From: Trichomonas vaginalis G3
Taxonomy: Eukaryota > Parabasalia > Trichomonadida > Trichomonadidae
Length of the DNA: 64,000 bases
Direction: 5' to 3'
Assembly (NCBI RefSeq): GCF_026262505.1
Contig: NC_067208.1
Span: 7,697,962 to 7,761,961, forward strand
Numbering within the stretch: position 1 is the first letter of the stretch; every line of letters starts with the position of its first letter. Shown piece by piece: positions 1 through 9,714 of this stretch. Below the pieces are notes generated by a model. The model was not told the origin of the DNA and searched no databases. It saw only the letters and a program-made list of their open reading frames with translations. Made by a program: the position numbers and the translations under genes.

Positions 1-166
1 AAATTTCAACGCTTCAAGAAGGAATCAAAGAAATTGACGAAGTTCCAGAATTTTATTCAACAATTCTTAATCAATTAACAAAAACTATACCGAAACTTAT
101 CTTACCATCCAAATCAAATCACATTACATACGGAATAAACATTTAATCTTTTACCATTAAAATTAT
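1..166 (+). pseudogene. 3' end of an unidentified host ORF
   Basis: An open frame enters from the window edge, reads ISTLQEGIKEIDEVPEFYST and onward, and ends at a TAA at 144-146. I do not recognise the protein. From about position 21 to 166 the DNA is almost the same as the reverse complement of 24137-24282, so a second, convergent copy lies beyond the other side of Maverick-1. The upstream sequence of the two copies differs, so they may be members of a gene family or arms of an older repeat. Positions 167-301 show no gene that I can support. Confidence 0.45.
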
Positions 167-301
167 ATTTATACGTTATTTAATTTTTTTACGTCTAAGT
201 TGAATAGGATAATAGCCGAAGATATAAAGTAACTATAGTTTACAAGCTAAGGAACAAATCAGCATTGAAACTAAAAAATGCTGAAATATTATAATAAATT
301 G

Positions 302-306
302 AAGAA
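302..306. other. target-site duplication of Maverick-1, left copy
   Basis: AAGAA directly precedes the left terminal repeat and recurs at 22709-22713 directly after the right one. The match can be read as 6 bp (AAGAAA) if the first base of the left repeat is counted. Mavericks are known to make 5-6 bp duplications. Confidence 0.6.
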
Positions 307-488
307 AGTTAGTATACATATCATGGGTACGGAGGCACTGCGCGCCTCCTTACCCCTGATATGTGAATTTGACACTTTACAAAACCGTTAACGTATATTT
401 TACAACACAAACGACAACACTAACTTAACATTAAATATTTACAAAGCCGCCAACCACTTCACCTCACTAATGTAAAAAATAAACGTTC

Positions 489-809
489 TCACTTACAAAA
501 GTATTGCAACTCCTCCCATTGCTGTGCTTCACACAACAGTTCATATTCTTCTGACTCACTTTCTTCTTCATATATGTCAAAATCACTGTCAAAATGAATG
601 TTAGTAAGTTTTGACAAAGCTAATGAAACACGCTTACCGTTTGTATCGTATGCTTGTATAAACTTTCCATTATGCTTGTAGTCATAAACGCTCAAACTAA
701 CTTTACCCTTTCTCCCTCGTATCTGATAGAATGTATTTTCACGAGGAACGAAGAATAAATTCTTGAACTCATGACCGTTGTAGTTTGTTATCTCAATAGT
801 TTTCGTCAT
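489..809 (-). CDS. terminal-repeat protein, 106 aa, unknown function
   Basis: Encodes a 106-residue protein that starts MTKTIEITNYNGHEFKNLFF and ends in an acidic stretch (YEEESESEEYELL) followed by a short Cys-containing tail. It lies wholly inside the terminal inverted repeat, so the element carries two identical divergent-facing copies (the other at 22206-22526). The first 60 residues read like a small beta-rich domain with several aromatic and basic residues (FYQIRGRKGKVSLSVYDYKH); I recognise no family. The leader is A/T-rich (TTTTATTTTAATTTTATATAA then ATG). Being duplicated at both tips, it may be expressed early or act at the element ends; this is inference only. Confidence 0.75.
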   Translation of the reverse strand: MTKTIEITNYNGHEFKNLFFVPRENTFYQIRGRKGKVSLSVYDYKHNGKFIQAYDTNGKRVSLALSKLTNIHFDSDFDIYEEESESEEYELLCEAQQWEELQYFCK

Positions 810-888
810 TTATATAAAATTAAAATAAAAAATAAACTTAAAATTAATGATATCACCACTCCCACACGTATGAAAACATCCATTTAAA

Positions 889-941
889 CTTAGGGTAGAA
901 GGTTAGATCTAACCTGATATCTACCCTCATTTCTAACCTGT
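889..941. repeat. 12-bp-phased GATC palindromic array (terminal-repeat copy)
   Basis: AGGGTAGAAGGTTAGATCTA is followed by ACCT and then TACCCT and TAACCT words spaced 12 bp apart. The centre is GGTTAGATCTAACC. The mirror copy sits at about 22074-22126. See the findings for the shared grammar. Confidence 0.8.
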
Positions 942-946
942 TGAAT

Positions 947-1473
947 TCATTGCTTTATAACTCTCTTCCTTGGTTTCTTTTTAGTTGCTTTCTTTACGTC
1001 CGTCTCCAACTTGACTGTCTTTCTTCTTCGGCCGTAATGATACCAATTACTTCCACCAGTCAATGGGTCAAATGGTCTTTCGTAAGGGTTTCCATACATT
1101 CCATAGGGACCATACGGAAGAACTACTGGTGGAGAAGAAACATTTTCTTTAGTTCCATCGAATCTATTTAAATGCATTGTTTCACCTTTCATCTGGTCAT
1201 TAAAGTCTTTTGCGTGTTTTGCAAACTCATCGTCCTTTCCTAAAGCATTTTCTGACTCAGTCGCAACCAAATTGGATGCTTTATTTATGAGCCCTATTTT
1301 ATTTAATCTTAACTTCTTTGCAACCCAGCCTCCAATCTTCCCTTTATTTGCATCTAATGTCTTCGAAACCTTCCTCCACTCATTTTATTTACTGCGTCAT
1401 AAGCTCCAAGTGCTTTTGCTCCAAATGCTAATGCTTTTGTTCCCATTGCGCCTAAAGCTGCCCAAGCTACCAT
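947..1473 (-). pseudogene. small amphipathic/basic virion-type protein of Maverick-1
   Basis: The reading begins MVAWAALGAMGTKALAFGAK, an Ala/Gly-rich amphipathic stretch, and ends in a strongly basic tail (KKATKKKPRKRVIKQ) after a Pro/Tyr/Gly-rich segment (LPYGPYGMYGNPYERPF). An amphipathic start plus a basic tail resembles membrane-active or DNA-condensing virion proteins such as adenovirus pVI or pX, but that is analogy, not a family match. The last codons lie inside the terminal repeat. A similar Gly/Ala-rich start is seen in the proteins at 31172-31573 and 60551-60952. Broken, about one break. Confidence 0.5.
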
Positions 1474-1696
1474 TTACACCATATTAAAATCATCTCTCTT
1501 CAATATTATCTCATAAAAGTTCTCGTTACTGGAGAAAGTCAATGAAACATAAACGTTCTCACGGGCTTCGCCCTCACCGCTTTGCGGTCTATCTAACTTT
1601 TCTTATCTCATCTATACGCTTCAAAATGTCTGAACAATTGCTAACATCTTCTACAACAGTTATTTCATCATGAATGACCTTCAAGAACAAGCTCAT
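1474..1696. other. intergenic DNA with double hairpin
   Basis: No gene is supported here. At about 1560-1589 it contains two adjacent short hairpins, GGGCTTCGCCC and CCGCTTTGCGG. Read on the minus strand they are a variant of the hairpin pairs at 9559-9588 and 14373-14401. Confidence 0.6.
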
Positions 1697-2578
1697 TTAA
1701 TATGCAATTAAAATCATTTCAATAATGAGTCCATCCTTTCCATCTTTAGGTAGCACAACATCTTTCATTGAAGAAGGTTCGACAAGTCTTATGTTAAACT
1801 TACTGACAAAGTTTGTTATACTATAATGCTTCGGCGGCGAATACATGTAGTTTGAAAAGACATAATATAGATTCTTCAGCAAATTCACTTATACTGGATT
1901 TTATAACAATGTTCTCACGAGACCAAATGCCACCAATTGACAATCTTGTAAGCAATCCTGCTGAACCTTCTACTGTAAACGTCGATGGTAACATTCCACG
2001 AAGGTCATCTATTGACATCGTTGAGTCACTGTATTTAAATATTTTCTTAAAGCAATCGTCATTATCTAACCATGCAATAGCTTTGAAGTTTTCATTCGAA
2101 TATACATCTGCTTCATTAAATGTAAACCTGACTTCTTTGCAGAGATGACTTTAAAATCTATTGAGTTTGTTTCAAAATTATATGCTATGGTAACTTCTGA
2201 AGGTAATGGATGTCCTTCCGCAGTCAGTTGTTCTCTCACTACCGTTTGAAGTTTTGTATTAAAAACTTTCATGTCATCTCCTGTATCTAAGTTCACATAC
2301 ACAGCAACAGGGAAACTATCTTGCTTCTTTGTTTCATCATTATATCTCAAAACATTAAAGTTCTTCAATAATATTGTTCTTCCTGCTGGAATACTTCGAA
2401 CCTGTCTGATTTCAATAGCTTTCTCACCTCCTACATACTCTACCCAGTGTCTTGGATATTCATAAGTATACTGACTTTCTTGAATTTTGGTAGGTTTCAT
2501 CATAACGTGTTCATAGTATATCTTTATACTCTTGTCAGTTAGACTCGGTGCTATGTTCTGAATATTTCTGACTTGCAT
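1697..2578 (-). pseudogene. capsid-associated protein, family shared by all three Mavericks (copy 1 of Maverick-1)
   Basis: Start taken at 2578 because the leader just upstream reads TTTTATCTCCATTAAAA before ATG, like other structural genes here. The segment YEYPRHWVEYVGGEKAIEIR, followed by a central block, matches in layout the proteins at 18071-18928 (FKFPTDWIVNINEEKYIGI), 27801-28649 and 56772-57629 (FDYPLRWLRDPSVTKAIGF). All share a pattern [FY]xFPxxW...K.IxI..[MV]. They are about 285 residues when whole. A minor virion component is plausible because they sit among capsid genes. I see no named domain. Broken, about two or three breaks. Confidence 0.5.
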
Positions 2579-2680
2579 TTTTAATGGAGATAAAATGAAG
2601 CATTTAATACATGACGTAGATGAAGACATGAATGAAACTAGACAAACTTAACTCTTCTCATTCTTCCTTTCAGTAAGGAC

Positions 2681-3472
2681 TATGAGTTCTGTTCAAATGG
2701 TGTTTATTTCTATTGTGGAAAGATGGGTTCAGGTAAGACATTTAACCTCATTCGTCATATACTCATAACAGAGCGTTTAGGAAACGACTCTTACTATGAC
2801 CAAATCATTATATCAGCAACTTCAGACTCTATGGACTCAACAGCGAAAACATTTATGTCAAAAGTTCAAGCCTCTGTCGTTAAAGTTCCAGACAGTGAAC
2901 TCATTGAATTTCTTCAACGTTACATTCGACGTAAGAGGAAATATTATGCCATTGTAGAGTTTATACAGTCAGGAATGCAAAAGACTTCTGAGAGATGGAA
3001 AGAATTATTGACAAACACCACTTACGTCAATACTCAGGAGTTTACGATATGAAACGACTGACAAACTACATTCTGTCAAAACTTTCAAAATACCCTTCAA
3101 AAAGTATCCTTCAAACACTCTGCTCGTTTGTGACGACTTCGCCGGAAAAGGTTTAGTTCAAAGCCTGACTCACCATTAGCTAACATCATAACTAAAGTCA
3201 GACATTACCATTAACTGTAGCAATACTTATGCAAACATGGAGTTTTTTGCTTTAAACATAAAACGTCTCATAACTGACTTCGTTATCTTTCAAGGTTTCT
3301 CACGTATGATATTGAACTCATTTGGAAACAGTCAGGTATAACATTACCTTTTGAAGAAATTTGGGAAGCATATAAGTCTCTCATCTCTCCTCGTTCATAC
3401 CTTGAGATTCATATCATGACTAATACCATTAAAGTCAAAAATATTCCATGGGAACGACCAACATTGTTTTAA
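2681..3472 (+). pseudogene. A32-type genome-packaging ATPase (FtsK/HerA superfamily)
   Basis: The Walker A loop GKMGSGKT is at about 2727-2750 and a hydrophobic strand ending in CDDF (Walker B) lies near 3125. Between them the reading runs YDQIIISATSDSMDSTAKTF, which parallels YELVVICSTSGQFDQTVNSF in the Maverick-2 ATPase at 39890-40763. This is the layout of the Polinton/poxvirus A32 packaging ATPases, which drive DNA into the capsid. It is broken, with about three or four breaks. Confidence 0.72.
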
Positions 3473-3474
3473 AG

Positions 3475-3958
3475 TTTAACCTTCAATTGACTGATGGTAA
3501 ACAAATTCCATGCATCTCTGTCGCCATTTCTGTTAATATTTTTGCTGTCATTCATATCATCCACTTCCCATCCGTTAGCTTTTGAGGATATGGTTAGAAT
3601 AGCTGTTCTTAAATGAAGGCTTTTCCCTTTGAGAGCATAACTCTATAACTTTCTGCATACTTTATGTTTGAACCTCCTGAGCCATCATTGACATAAATTT
3701 TTTACTCTTAACCCTTTTGTTCATGTTCTGCTTCTTCCCTTAGCTCTTTTGTTCAGTAGTTCTACATCTTTATAACAGCTCTGTCTCAGTGAATTCAACA
3801 ATATTTTCATTCGTTAGCTTTACATTCAAACCTTGTCGAGTAATATTGTTCATTTCATACATATAAAAGGTTTTTATTCTATATGAAATGAGAAGCAAAT
3901 CCATCTTAGCTGGTGCCGTTAAAATGTTCCAATTGAACAACATCAAATGTTGACTCAC
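3475..3958 (-). pseudogene. unrecognised gene remnant
   Basis: The longest readable part (3770-3958) gives NWNILTAPAKMDLLLISYRI and then a stretch rich in Asn, Thr and Glu (LTNENIVEFTETELL). It lies tail-to-tail with the ATPase remnant. I recognise no domain. Several breaks; the boundaries are uncertain. Confidence 0.25.
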
Positions 3959-3974
3959 GAACGAAAAACAATAT

Positions 3975-4416
3975 TGTCATAAAAGAACTATAGTTCGGAG
4001 TGTTTGAAAGAAAAAGAACCAGAACTGAAATCCGGTGAATTTAAACACAGCTTCAAACGCTAACGCTACATCAGATGTTAAGTTAGAGTATCCACCACTG
4101 GACCAAATTCTTTCAAGAGAAGCCAACGACAACCCTTAACAAATGTTCAACAATCCTTCAGATAACGTAGACCATTACCTTCTTCAGTTATACCAAACAT
4201 TTACTCAAAGACGATAAGAAGCTTTTGACAAATCTTATAAGTAAGAACCAAATAATTCTAACAAAGGAGGACCTTGAAAATGTTATCTCACGAATAACAG
4301 GGAAACAATGTGTCATTGACTATCTCGACCCTGAAATCGAATGCTGTGGTCAAACGCCACCATTCATGAAAATAGGTAACATCCGCATCATTGAAACACC
4401 AGGACTCAGGAGTTGA
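3975..4416 (+). pseudogene. unrecognised gene remnant
   Basis: The readable last part gives LISKNQIILTKEDLENVISR and then a Cys-containing segment (DPEIECCGQTPPFMKIGNIR) ending near 4416. No family is recognised. It lies tail-to-tail with the minus-strand gene at 4419-4733. Broken. Confidence 0.25.
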
Positions 4417-4418
4417 GT

Positions 4419-4733
4419 TTAAGTATAAATATTCGAACGAGTATACAAAACTTTCAACAGAATATAAACTTTGTTTGAAATATGTTTTAGTAAATTAAAG
4501 CAATTTGTAATATCTATCCAAACTTCTTCAACAGTATCGAACTCATCTTCATAATGCAAACCTAATCTTATTGACTTGGTGCAGTTTTCACTAACACAAT
4601 ATTTTTCTGTTCTCTTGACTGACATAACTAACTCATTTGTTTCATCAAACAGCAACAACCAAAGTTCATGACCTAATACATAACATTCATACTTTATATT
4701 TTTAGCTCTGAGTTCTCTTGTAAGCTGTTGCAT
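4419..4733 (-). CDS. hypothetical protein, 104 aa
   Basis: It starts MQQLTRELRAKNIKYECYVL and has a small mixed alpha/beta look with a Leu/Trp-rich strand (GHELWLLLFDETNELVMSVK) and three Cys. It overlaps the 3' end of the upstream penton-like gene by about 40 bp, which suggests co-transcription with it. I do not recognise it and cannot exclude that it is a fragment. Confidence 0.35.
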   Translation of the reverse strand: MQQLTRELRAKNIKYECYVLGHELWLLLFDETNELVMSVKRTEKYCVSENCTKSIRLGLHYEDEFDTVEEVWIDITNCFNLLKHISNKVYILLKVLYTRSNIYT

Positions 4734-5455
4734 TTAATATTTTCTAAAAAGTCAACTTCAACAGTCATTCGCACTGGTGCCTTCAGTTCTACAGGCTCTC
4801 CTTGAAAGTCAACAAGTCTGAATTGCATGTCTTTCAAATTATGAGGACTAATGCGAACCCATTTACCTAAATGAGTTGCTATGACAGGAACGTTTGGAAT
4901 GAACATTGAATTTACTTCATAACAGAAAGACTTATATTCTACTGAACCTTTACTATTAACTCCTGAAATGCCTGTGACATTAGCTATTTTAGACTCAATG
5001 TACAAACAATTACCATAACATACGTATGGAACAGATTTCATCTCAATCGTTTTGTCAACACTTTTCAAAGGAAATGTCATATGGTATGCTCCCAAAAGAA
5101 GTTGTACTCTATGACTCATTCGTGTTATCTTGAACTCTTTCTTGCTACTGAACTTCAATGTTCCTCAGAAGAGAGTTCGACATCTATGTTGTCAATAGTT
5201 TCTTCATTTATGAGAGTATCTATGACTCCAGCAATTTTATCTATTCTATACTTCTGCTGTTAGGAAATGTTATAAACTTCTTTTGTCATCTATTTCAATC
5301 TCTATGAAATCTGTTTCATCTGTTATGACAAAAGTTGCGATAGTATTGAAGTCAACAACTCTGAAAGCAAGTGCTTCATTCTGAAGACCTAAGTTTGTTT
5401 GTAGCTTTACTGTCCCGTATTCGTTTGGGTCTGTACTTTGCAAATAGAACAACAT
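4694..5455 (-). pseudogene. penton/minor-capsid-like protein
   Basis: Starts MLFYLQSTDPNEYGTVKLQT and ends with a strand-rich segment containing FRLVDFQGEPVELKAPVRMT. The same plan is seen in the Maverick-2 gene at 43256-44057: a start of the type [ST]x[ND]Px[ES]Y followed by strands, and a C-terminal VDANFVPVKLLCPMYLSMTA. A C-terminal strand of the type L.D..G.PV.L..P is common in single-jelly-roll vertex proteins and associated proteins of Polintons, so minor capsid is my best guess. It is divergent from the fibre gene with only 17 bp between the two start codons. Broken, about two breaks. Confidence 0.45.
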
Positions 5456-5472
5456 TTTATTCTCATTAAAAT
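5456..5472. promoter_or_regulatory. 17-bp divergent promoter region
   Basis: Only 17 bp (TTTATTCTCATTAAAAT) separate the start codons of the penton-like gene (minus) and the fibre gene (plus). Both transcripts must therefore start almost at their ATGs. The A/T-rich, T-tract-containing core resembles the other divergent spacers at 28650-28667 and 31156-31171. Confidence 0.5.
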
Positions 5473-8352
5473 ATGACTATTGCTGCATATGCGTATGAAA
5501 CAAATGAAGCAAGAAGAGCACATGAACTAGTAAACGAAAACTCAACTTTAACCATTGAAGGCAATGATTTAGTCATTGACGATGGAAAAACTAAAAAAGT
5601 CATTGATTTCGATACTTTTAACACTTATGACCCATTCATTACAATAAGTAAAGTTCCTATCATAAATGATGGAACGGTGCAATATATAAATTCTACAGTA
5701 GATGCCTCATTAGTGAAAGTATTAAATGTTCTCATTGAATTGTTAAAGAGCTTTCGATTTGACGACAACATTAAATGCCTAAAGAATTTAGTCATGAATG
5801 AGAAACAAATTCTTGGCGTTGCTGGTAGCAGTAATGATGTACACCTTATGACATTAGAATATTATAACGAACATAAAGATGAACTGAAAGGAGAGAAGGG
5901 TGACACCGGACCTCAAGGACCTCAAGGACCACAAGGAATACAAGGAATACAAGGAATACAAGGACCTCAAGGCGAGAACGGTTTGGATGGTGTAGATGGA
6001 AAGGATGGAAAAACTGCTAAATCATGGATATGGAACCTTATAAATACTGGTTTAACAGCTGCTTCATCTGGAGTTCTTCAATACCAAATCGGAAAGATAT
6101 GGGCAGTACTTGGTGAAGAAGTTTTAAATGACGTTAAAAATGCTTTGAACTTCATTTCAAATGGTTCGGATACTATTAAAACTTTATCTGGTTGGATGCA
6201 AGAAACAAGGAGTCAAATAGATACTGTAAGACGTATAGCAAACAATGCACGTACGGGATTGGATACTTTACGAGAAGCACAAAATACACTAAAGGAAGCA
6301 AATGATATTCTTGGCTCAGTATCAGACATGCATGAAGATTGGCTTAAAGGTATTGATAAATCTTTAAAAAATCACAGTCAGTCTATTGCTGACTACAAGA
6401 AAAGTATAGATTTTTTACATAGTGCTATGGACGTACATGATGGAAGCATAAGGAACTTACTTAATGCTAACAATAACTTACCAGGAACTATTAAAGCATT
6501 TATAAAGTCCTTTGTAAAACCCGGTGCTCTAACATTTAGGTCTTTGAGAGCAAGAGCATTGAAGTCAAGAGATGCAGAAACTCCAACAGAACCTACAGAA
6601 GGAACTGAAACAACAGAAACTCCAGAAGAACCACCAAAACCAACAGCTAATGAAATATTGTTCGAATATTTTCCAAGGTACTCTGTTCTCATTGCATACA
6701 TTCAAGAAATACTTAAGAAAGCAGACTTGACTTTAGGAGATGATGAAAGTTCTGTATATCTTTCGTTCCAGTTTCAAATAGCAGAACTTTTGAGACAGAT
6801 ATGCTTAATGTATGACAACATCTCTGATTTCACAAGATATGATGACGACCATGACCCCGAACACGGTGAAGAAGAAGTTTTACAAACATCCATTAAGACA
6901 GGAAAGGTTTTAACTCAAAGTCTCATTATTGACACCAAAGATGGCGAAGTGGACGTTCTTCAAGAGCTGAAGAAAAATACTTCTTCGGGAGGTGGTGGTA
7001 GGCATGAACTTGAAATAAATGAGATAGAAGAGAAATTAGCCGAAAAAGCAGATAAAAACCATGTTCATTATATAACTTCAGACGAACAGATTATAACGGA
7101 CTACCATGGATATTTAACACAGGATGAAAAAGTGAAGACGGAAGATGTTAATGAAAGAAGATATAAATACATTCGTGCTAAAGGTTATGACATAAGCTGT
7201 ACTGTACAGTATGACACGGATAAAGCACCAGAAGCATTTGGTTATAACGATGAAATTTATGCTTCATACTTCTCTGTTAACGGTGTATTAGTTGAACCAA
7301 GATTTACTTTGAGAGTTAAGGCAAAAATAACTTTTGAAGATGCTATTAAAAGTAAAGCTGACAAAGTTGAACTCGAAGCAATGAACAAAGTTTTGAAATC
7401 TCATAAACACAGCATCTCCGATATAAATGAACTTCAAGCTACATTAGATAAGAAAGCAGACAAGAACCATACACATAAATCCTTCACTACTGTTAGAGCA
7501 GACGACATAATATTGAACTTTGACCTTGGTTCAAGTGCACCATTAGAAAATCCAAGTACAAGCGTAAAAGATACTCTTAACAATTTAGATAAGAGTTGCA
7601 GGAATATCGAAGATCATGCCAGAAACTTTGAAGCATATGAACTACCAACAATGTTAGATAAGAAAGCAGACAAGAACCATACACATAAATCCTTCACTAC
7701 TGTTAGAGCAGACGACATAATATTGAACTTTGACCTTGGTTCAAGTGCACCATTAGAAAATCCAAGTACAAGCGTAAAAGATACTCTTAACAATTTAGAT
7801 AAGAGTTGCAGGAATATCGAAGATCATGCCAGAAACTTTGAAGCATATGAACTACCAACAATGTTAGATAAGAAAGCAGACAAAACAGAGCTTCAAACAT
7901 TAAAGACAGAAATACTTCAAACATTATATCCTATAGGCTCTATTTATACGTCAATGAATTCAACAAATCCAGAAACAGTTTTAGGTTTTGGTACTTGGGA
8001 ACAGATTGTAGATAAATTCTTATACTGTGCGAACTCTTCAAAGCAAACAGGTGGTTCGAAGAAAATTAAAGAAGCAAACCTTCCACCGCACACTCATACA
8101 GGAACTACAAACACAACAGGTAGTCATTCACATTCAATAACAAAAAGAGGTTATACAAATCTTGCAGCAGGTTCGGATAGACAGGGAATGCATAGATATG
8201 ATATTTCAAGTGACCCAGTAGATTCAAGCACAGGTATTTTCTGTGGAACCACAGGAAATCATTCACACACTTTCACAACAAATCCAACAGGCTCGGGTGA
8301 AGATTATATGCCACCATTTATGACTATATTCGCATGGTATAGAGTTCAATGA
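5473..8352 (+). CDS. collagen-like phage-type tail-fibre protein, 959 aa
   Basis: Looks whole. Residues 1-135 form a non-repetitive head. About 140-179 are Gly-X-Y triplets (GEKGDTGPQGPQGPQGIQGI and onward). About 180-345 are helical/coiled coil, then a Thr/Pro/Glu-rich hinge (TPTEPTEGTETTETPEEPPK). Residues about 525-800 carry repeats with an HxH core (ADKNHVHYI, SHKHSISDI, ADKNHTHKS). The C-terminus from about 817 (LYPIGSIYTSMNS...FGTWEQI...PPHTHTG...GSHSHS...GNHSHTF...YMPPFMTIFAWYRVQ) is a phage tail-collar/fibre-tip type domain. In T4 fibres, HxH repeats coordinate metal in the trimer needle. The role is probably attachment of the particle to its host cell. It is followed by the integrase on the same strand. 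Confidence 0.88.
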   Translation: MTIAAYAYETNEARRAHELVNENSTLTIEGNDLVIDDGKTKKVIDFDTFNTYDPFITISKVPIINDGTVQYINSTVDASLVKVLNVLIELLKSFRFDDNIKCLKNLVMNEKQILGVAGSSNDVHLMTLEYYNEHKDELKGEKGDTGPQGPQGPQGIQGIQGIQGPQGENGLDGVDGKDGKTAKSWIWNLINTGLTAASSGVLQYQIGKIWAVLGEEVLNDVKNALNFISNGSDTIKTLSGWMQETRSQIDTVRRIANNARTGLDTLREAQNTLKEANDILGSVSDMHEDWLKGIDKSLKNHSQSIADYKKSIDFLHSAMDVHDGSIRNLLNANNNLPGTIKAFIKSFVKPGALTFRSLRARALKSRDAETPTEPTEGTETTETPEEPPKPTANEILFEYFPRYSVLIAYIQEILKKADLTLGDDESSVYLSFQFQIAELLRQICLMYDNISDFTRYDDDHDPEHGEEEVLQTSIKTGKVLTQSLIIDTKDGEVDVLQELKKNTSSGGGGRHELEINEIEEKLAEKADKNHVHYITSDEQIITDYHGYLTQDEKVKTEDVNERRYKYIRAKGYDISCTVQYDTDKAPEAFGYNDEIYASYFSVNGVLVEPRFTLRVKAKITFEDAIKSKADKVELEAMNKVLKSHKHSISDINELQATLDKKADKNHTHKSFTTVRADDIILNFDLGSSAPLENPSTSVKDTLNNLDKSCRNIEDHARNFEAYELPTMLDKKADKNHTHKSFTTVRADDIILNFDLGSSAPLENPSTSVKDTLNNLDKSCRNIEDHARNFEAYELPTMLDKKADKTELQTLKTEILQTLYPIGSIYTSMNSTNPETVLGFGTWEQIVDKFLYCANSSKQTGGSKKIKEANLPPHTHTGTTNTTGSHSHSITKRGYTNLAAGSDRQGMHRYDISSDPVDSSTGIFCGTTGNHSHTFTTNPTGSGEDYMPPFMTIFAWYRVQ
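7444..7863 (+). repeat. two tandem 210-bp in-frame repeats in the fibre gene
   Basis: Two copies of a 210-bp unit (70 residues, starting LDKKADKNHTHKSFTTVRAD) lie in tandem at 7444-7653 and 7654-7863, apparently identical by eye. The first bases of a third unit follow. Identity at synonymous sites means a recent duplication that lengthens the shaft. Confidence 0.9.
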
Positions 8353-8392
8353 ACGCGCTTGAGCCTAGAATAAAATCTTTAACTTTACATAA

Positions 8393-9478
8393 ATGAGCTT
8401 GAAAGAAGTATTCGAACAACATCCATGGAGGTCATTTAAGAAGTTCAATGAAGCTGCAAAGAGTTGGGGATTTACTAACAGAGCTGAAGTGAAAAGGTTC
8501 TTTGACAAAAATGTTGTACATCAAACAAAAATAAACCCTTACGACTACTTTTTACCAATTTACTCCATCACTCCCGACGCATACCAATTTGACACTCTCA
8601 TTCAAAGCAGAAAAGGAGGACATAAACCATTCCTCATCTTCATTAATGTTAACACTCGTAAAGCATATGCATATCCAATGAAAAATAAAGGAACTCGTGA
8701 AGTGTTAAGAGTTTTACAAAAGTTTGTAGCAGAACATAGCCCAAGTACTTTAACATCAGACCAAGACAGTGCATACCTCAGCAACGAAATCACAGAATTT
8801 CTCATTAAGCATAACATAACTCACTACACTACTGAAGACCATAACCATAACATACTCGGCATCATAAACCGCTTCATAAGGACTCTCAGAGATTTAAATC
8901 AAGAGCGAGACTTTACCGAAGAAACAATGAAACACTTTCTCGAAGTATATAATTCCTCAACACATTCTACAACAGGACATACACCAAATTCAATGACACA
9001 ACAACAAGAAGAAAAGTATATACAAAAGAAACGAAGTCAAACACAAAATATCAGAAATTCAACACAATTTACCCTCATTCCTGGTACAAAAGTTCGTGTA
9101 GTTCTTGACGACAAACCGTTGACAAAGAAACGTTTAAGGTTAAGTCGAAATTATTATATCGTAGACTCTACGCAAGGTAATGGATATCTTATAAAAGCTG
9201 CCGACGACTCTATTGCGTTTTATCCTCGTCATAAATTAGTCGAAAGTAGTAATGGCAAACTTGCTGAAACCATTGACGAAGCAAAGCGAGGAGTGGTTAT
9301 TGAAATACTTGACTATAACATAAACGATGACACTTATAAAGTAAGATATGAAGGAGGCGTTGAAGATGTTATACCATCTAAGAACTTGAGAGAGTCAAAG
9401 CCAACACATCTGGGACCATTAGAGCGGGAGTACTGGAAAGACAAAAATATGCCAGAAAGAATAAGAAAATTCTTCTAA
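8393..9478 (+). CDS. retroviral-type (rve) integrase, 361 aa
   Basis: Looks whole as an open frame. An N-terminal region of about 60 residues is followed by the rve core: YQFDTLIQSRKGGHKPFLIF near residue 64, then LTSDQDSAYLS near 120, and the NHNILGIINRFIRTLRDLNQ helix. The C-terminus carries an SH3-like half (GTKVRV...) and a chromo-like segment (VVIEILDYNINDDTYKVRYE). This is the Maverick/Polinton integrase layout and it would catalyse strand transfer of the element ends. The Maverick-2 and -3 integrases (30201-31155, 59575-60533) share the LRDLNQ motif but are otherwise distant. Confidence 0.85.
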   Translation: MSLKEVFEQHPWRSFKKFNEAAKSWGFTNRAEVKRFFDKNVVHQTKINPYDYFLPIYSITPDAYQFDTLIQSRKGGHKPFLIFINVNTRKAYAYPMKNKGTREVLRVLQKFVAEHSPSTLTSDQDSAYLSNEITEFLIKHNITHYTTEDHNHNILGIINRFIRTLRDLNQERDFTEETMKHFLEVYNSSTHSTTGHTPNSMTQQQEEKYIQKKRSQTQNIRNSTQFTLIPGTKVRVVLDDKPLTKKRLRLSRNYYIVDSTQGNGYLIKAADDSIAFYPRHKLVESSNGKLAETIDEAKRGVVIEILDYNINDDTYKVRYEGGVEDVIPSKNLRESKPTHLGPLEREYWKDKNMPERIRKFF

Positions 9479-9558
9479 ACTTTTTCATTAGATGTAAATC
9501 AGACATGAATGAGAACAGTCATGATATCATTAATGTTACCATTTATTTTAACATAAAG

Positions 9559-9588
9559 ACGCAAAGCGGCGAGGACGAAGTCCATGAC
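9559..9588. repeat. double-hairpin unit, intergenic copy
   Basis: GCAAAGCGGCGAGGACGAAG is followed by TCCATGA. It contains CGCAAAGCG and GGACGAAGTCC hairpins. The same unit occurs inside PolB at 14373-14401 and, in inverse orientation with changed stem bases, near 1560-1589. Confidence 0.7.
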
Positions 9589-9600
9589 CAAAAATAATGT

Positions 9601-9690
9601 TTAGGGTAGATGGTTAGATCTACCCTCATTTCTACCCTCATTTCTACCCTCATTTCTACCCTCATTTCTACCCTCATTTCTACCCTCTTG
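9601..9690. repeat. 12-bp-phased array, longest copy
   Basis: AGGGTAGATGGTTAGATC is followed by six TACCCT words at exact 12-bp spacing (TACCCTCATTTC repeated) and ends CTCTTGAATTTTCATG. It stands at the left edge of the cassette region, just after the integrase gene. Confidence 0.85.
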
Positions 9691-9714
9691 AATTTTCATG
9701 AATTTTCCCGAAAT

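Larger units (their letters stand above)
307..971. repeat. left terminal inverted repeat of Maverick-1
   Basis: Reverse complement of 22044-22708 over 665 bp; the match stops at 971/22044. It starts AGTTAGTATACATATCATGG and carries a GC-rich hairpin (GGAGGC...GCCTCC) near 331-349. The repeat contains the whole 106-residue gene at 489-809 and a 12-bp-phased palindromic array at 889-941. Its inner edge overlaps the 3' ends of the genes at 947-1473 and 21824-22060, so those two genes share terminal nucleotides. Confidence 0.92.

Noticed and set aside
3475-4416. Ulp1/adenain-type cysteine protease of Maverick-1
   Set aside because: This would be a customary position, but I could not find a His-Asp-Cys arrangement in the readable parts, so I left the genes unnamed.
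6393-6701. minus-strand ORF inside the fibre gene
   Set aside because: Shadow of the plus-strand codons in the Thr/Pro/Glu-rich hinge; no leader and no protein-like pattern.
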